In this document: piece after piece, positions 60,964 through 64,000 of the stretch
How the letters are laid out: the number at the start of each line of letters is the position of its first letter
Position numbering within the stretch: the stretch's first letter is position 1
Source: Pegea sp. RAD2-039
Lineage: Eukaryota; Chordata; Thaliacea; Salpida; Salpidae
DNA length: 64,000 nt
Reading direction: 5' to 3'
Assembly (NCBI GenBank): GCA_034620365.1
Contig: JAQGEQ010000354.1
Location: 124,001 to 188,000 of the forward strand
Position numbers and translations under genes: made by a program
Notes under the pieces: model-generated
Database searches by the model: none
Told to the model about the DNA's origin: nothing
The model's input: only the letters and a program-made list of their open reading frames with translations

Positions 60964-63900
60964 TGCTACATTTAAGTTAGATGATTTGTATAAAAGATTA
61001 AAGAAGAAATAAGTTTGATAATTATATAGAAATAAGAACTGTTTTCAATTTTTTATCACAATTTGTTTAACTTGACACCAAAACAACAACCGTAACTATT
61101 GATTAAAACTATTTTCACGAGTAGTGTGAAAATTTGTGTGAAAATACAAAGAGTTAAACTGACTAAGAACGATGTTTGCAATCGATAATTTGTATATATG
61201 TTTAAAAACTTTCGTTTTGACTTTATAATTGAACATTATCTTGGTATATTACTATTTCATTTGATTTACAAACTTGAATTTAATTTAAATCAATTTTCTG
61301 AAATATTTGCGGTATAATAAAATTTTATTGACAAAATTTGCAAATCCTAAGGATTTATAATTACAAATCAAATTGTTTGCTTATTATATGGCATAATCCT
61401 TTTATTTGCAAGAAAAAAGTACAATTGATTTTTACATAAAGTAAAACTTTGTTGCAAATCAAATTTTATTGAAAATTATTTGATGTCAAAGAGTAGGATA
61501 TTTGAGATGACAACTAAAGGCCTCAATTTCTCCTCTTATGTTAACTTCTTTATAATAAATCGATTTAATATGAGATTTCATGCTTAAATAAAGGCTGTTT
61601 TATCAAATAACCTGCTGAAGAATAGTCCCATAGATATGCGAAGTTATTTTTAAGCTAAATTAGATTTTTCATGTCTTTTGAGTTGACTTTAATCGATCAA
61701 ATAATGAATCTTTATACGGCTCTCAAGAAAAATTCGAAAAAATTTTAAATCTTTAGTTTGATTTTTTTTACAGTTAAATTATTGTTTCATTTGTTTTTGT
61801 TTTAATTTCATTAACAAACATACCAGCACAAGACCATGGTAATTTTATTTCAAATATTTGATAAAATATAATTTCTCAACCTATAATTTCAAATTTAAGT
61901 TTTTATAATTCTCTATAAATTTAAAAAATGAAAATTATGATTACTTTTTTACTCTGAGTATTATGAATTAAATAAATATCAGATTTAAACTGACATAAAA
62001 GTATTTTTACATTTGGTAATAGTATTTTAACTACTTTAAGTTGTTAAGTGTTTTCAGAAGATTTTTAGTTCATATCAAACTGATAACAAATAAAAAAGTA
62101 ATTTTTGTATATTAGAGATCTACTGAATCACTAAATCAAAGATAGATTTAGTTTATAATTTCATTTTAATATATTATGTGTATATATCAAATCTACTACC
62201 ACTCTTCAAAAGTTAAAATGAGTTCCAGACAGTTTCAGTTTCATGTTTGCTAAATAAACTGATAATAAATTTTCATAATCGATAGAATTTATTATTAACT
62301 AAAAATCAAAAACTTTTCTAATGAAAGCTTTACTTGTATAATACCATCTTAAATTAAAAATTACAAAAAAAATAAACAAAATCATAGATATAACCTAAAA
62401 AAAGGTTTAGTTAGATATATTTTTAATGGCACATTGCTTTTGTGGTATAGAAATATATAACAAAAAAGATTAGGTATCAAAGTATTTTTTTATAGGCTTA
62501 ATTAAAAATAACAATAAGTAAAATTTATAATCTACCCACACACTTTTAAGCCGTGAACTCAAACCGGTTCGTTAAGATGTATAAACAAAAATTTTGTAAA
62601 CTATTTTCTAGCATCAGTTGTACAAATTTAATAATATTTTCATCTCAAAGATCTATATTAGCATTTCCTCTCTTTGAATTTCTGATTCAACTTTAAGAGT
62701 CAAGCCTCAGACTTTTTTACAATATATCTTATGAAAAAATTTAATTAAGTTGTTATAAAAAGCATTTAGAAATTACAAGATTTTTACAGCGTTGTTTAAA
62801 ACCTTTTAATTGCTAATTATTTTTTTTAAATATTTGGAACTTACCTATAATATATTAGATGAAAATACGATGGACTACTTAGTACGATTATGTAAGACTT
62901 AGATAGCTTTTTAAGACAATTTAAAGGTAATTATTGTTTGTAAGTAGTCAGTGTAGTTGAAAAAACTGAAGAACTTCAACGTTTCTACTTTCTCCAATAG
63001 CTACTATTTAGTTATAGCCTTGAGCGTTTCTAGCTAAGTTTTGTTTGATATTTTGCAACAAATAGTTTGTTGCTGATAATGAAAGAAATTTTAATCTCCA
63101 ATATTTTCCGATCCTCAATTTTCACTCTATTATTTGCTGTCGAGATTTAGCTGATGTGAATTTCAGTTTTAGTTGAGCAATTGCTCTCTGTTAATCTATT
63201 TCAGATATTTTTGAATCTCTTGTGGCAGTATTGTCGAATCGATTATTTAAATTGTATACCTCGATAACTTTGTAGTTAAAATTAGAAGTGTCTAAACCTG
63301 TTGAAATTCAAACAGTAACAGAAATGTATTTTAAGATGTTCAAAATTGTATTTGATTTCGAAAGTTCAGCTATAGAAGCAAAAAAGAAAGATTATCTTTA
63401 AATATTCTACTAGCTTCGTCTAATCATAGTACTTTACAATCAATCACTAAGTACAACATACAAAATTTCGATCCAACTTTAAATATTTCTTTACAATCAG
63501 AAAACCTTTTGTGCAATTCTGTACAAGTCAGCATTTCAAATTTGATATTTTTAAAAGCAGTTAATAGCTTAAGAGAAGCACACACCTAAATTTCGATTGA
63601 AAAAATAAATAAGTGACAAATTCTGACAAAATAAATAGTAAAGCTCAATAAAAGAATACAAAAATAAACAGTTATTCCAGTTTTGAAAATTTAACACTTA
63701 ATGTTGGTTCCATATTAATCAGTAATTATCAGATATTATCTTGAAAGCTCAAACAACAATTGATATAAAAACCATTTAAGTTTTCAACAGACCATTAAAA
63801 TGGTCTTTTGTCTATTATATGCAACGTTATGGCAAGATCAGCACGTCGCTTTGAAAATATCCGAAGAAAGATGATTAAATGATTAATACTTTTGTTTATA

Positions 63901-64000
63901 CAAAAGTAGTTTAAGAAGAAACAATTGAAGATGTTAAAAAACAAGTTTTGTTGGTTTTAAAGTAAATGATTATAAAGAGAAGACATTTTCACCTGGTGCG
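60964..64000. other. AT-rich intergenic DNA to the window end
   Basis: About 3 kb of AT-rich sequence without a supported gene. Near 63828 a short frame (MARSARRFENIRRKM) begins in somewhat less AT-rich DNA and could be part of a gene continuing past the window, but it stops after a few more codons and no splice partner is visible. Confidence 0.4.

Noticed and set aside
1..64000. Bacterial or phage features, CRISPR arrays, operons, riboswitches
   Set aside because: The gene structures are spliced and metazoan; no direct-repeat/spacer pattern or ribosome-binding-site organisation was seen.

Overview
The window is nuclear DNA from an invertebrate-type animal. Intergenic DNA and large introns are very AT-rich, while coding exons are clearly richer in G+C. 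Genes are split by GT-AG introns that are mostly only about 45-60 nt long, and the gene set is metazoan: polycystin-1, a PEF calpain, SPPL3, an Sp-family zinc-finger factor, a TMEM200-like protein and a PPIL3 cyclophilin. The sequence does not name the phylum; a compact-intron invertebrate, possibly a tunicate or another small-genome lineage, would fit.

Layout. 1.7-2.2 kb (+) holds a single-exon PPIL3 cyclophilin. 4.75-5.37 kb holds a tandem-repeat coding remnant broken by in-frame TGA codons. 5.7-6.5 kb (-) is a five-exon small coiled-coil protein of unknown function. 8.25-8.65 kb (-) is the truncated 3' end of a non-LTR retrotransposon. 10.5 kb (+) has a short possible secreted peptide. 11.1-13.1 kb (+) is a complete ten-exon SPPL3 intramembrane aspartyl protease. 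It converges with a complete 23-exon classical calpain at 13.8-19.6 kb (-). 23.8-27.6 kb (-) is a seven-exon Sp/buttonhead-type transcription factor that lacks the middle one of the three family zinc fingers. 31.4-31.8 kb (-) is a second decayed copy of the same retrotransposon. 32.7-54.3 kb (+) is a very exon-rich polycystin-1 (PKD1) gene with the full vertebrate-like order: LRR, WSC, PKD, C-type lectin, LDL-A-like, PKD array, REJ, GPS, PLAT, multi-pass membrane/polycystin region, coiled-coil tail. 56.7-60.9 kb (+) is a short four-exon TMEM200-family gene. The remaining stretches are AT-rich DNA without recognisable genes.

The genes are not an operon and share no pathway; each looks like an independent eukaryotic transcription unit. 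The observations most worth a second look are the two-fingered Sp factor; the strong concentration of the palindrome TGACGTCA inside the polycystin gene (34 exact copies by eye, against 3 in the rest of the window); a 42-nt tandem repeat that triplicates a 5' splice site; and six CTCF-like motifs in the same gene. All gene models were assembled by hand from splice-site and codon-phase consistency and from remembered family motifs. No database search or transcript data was available.
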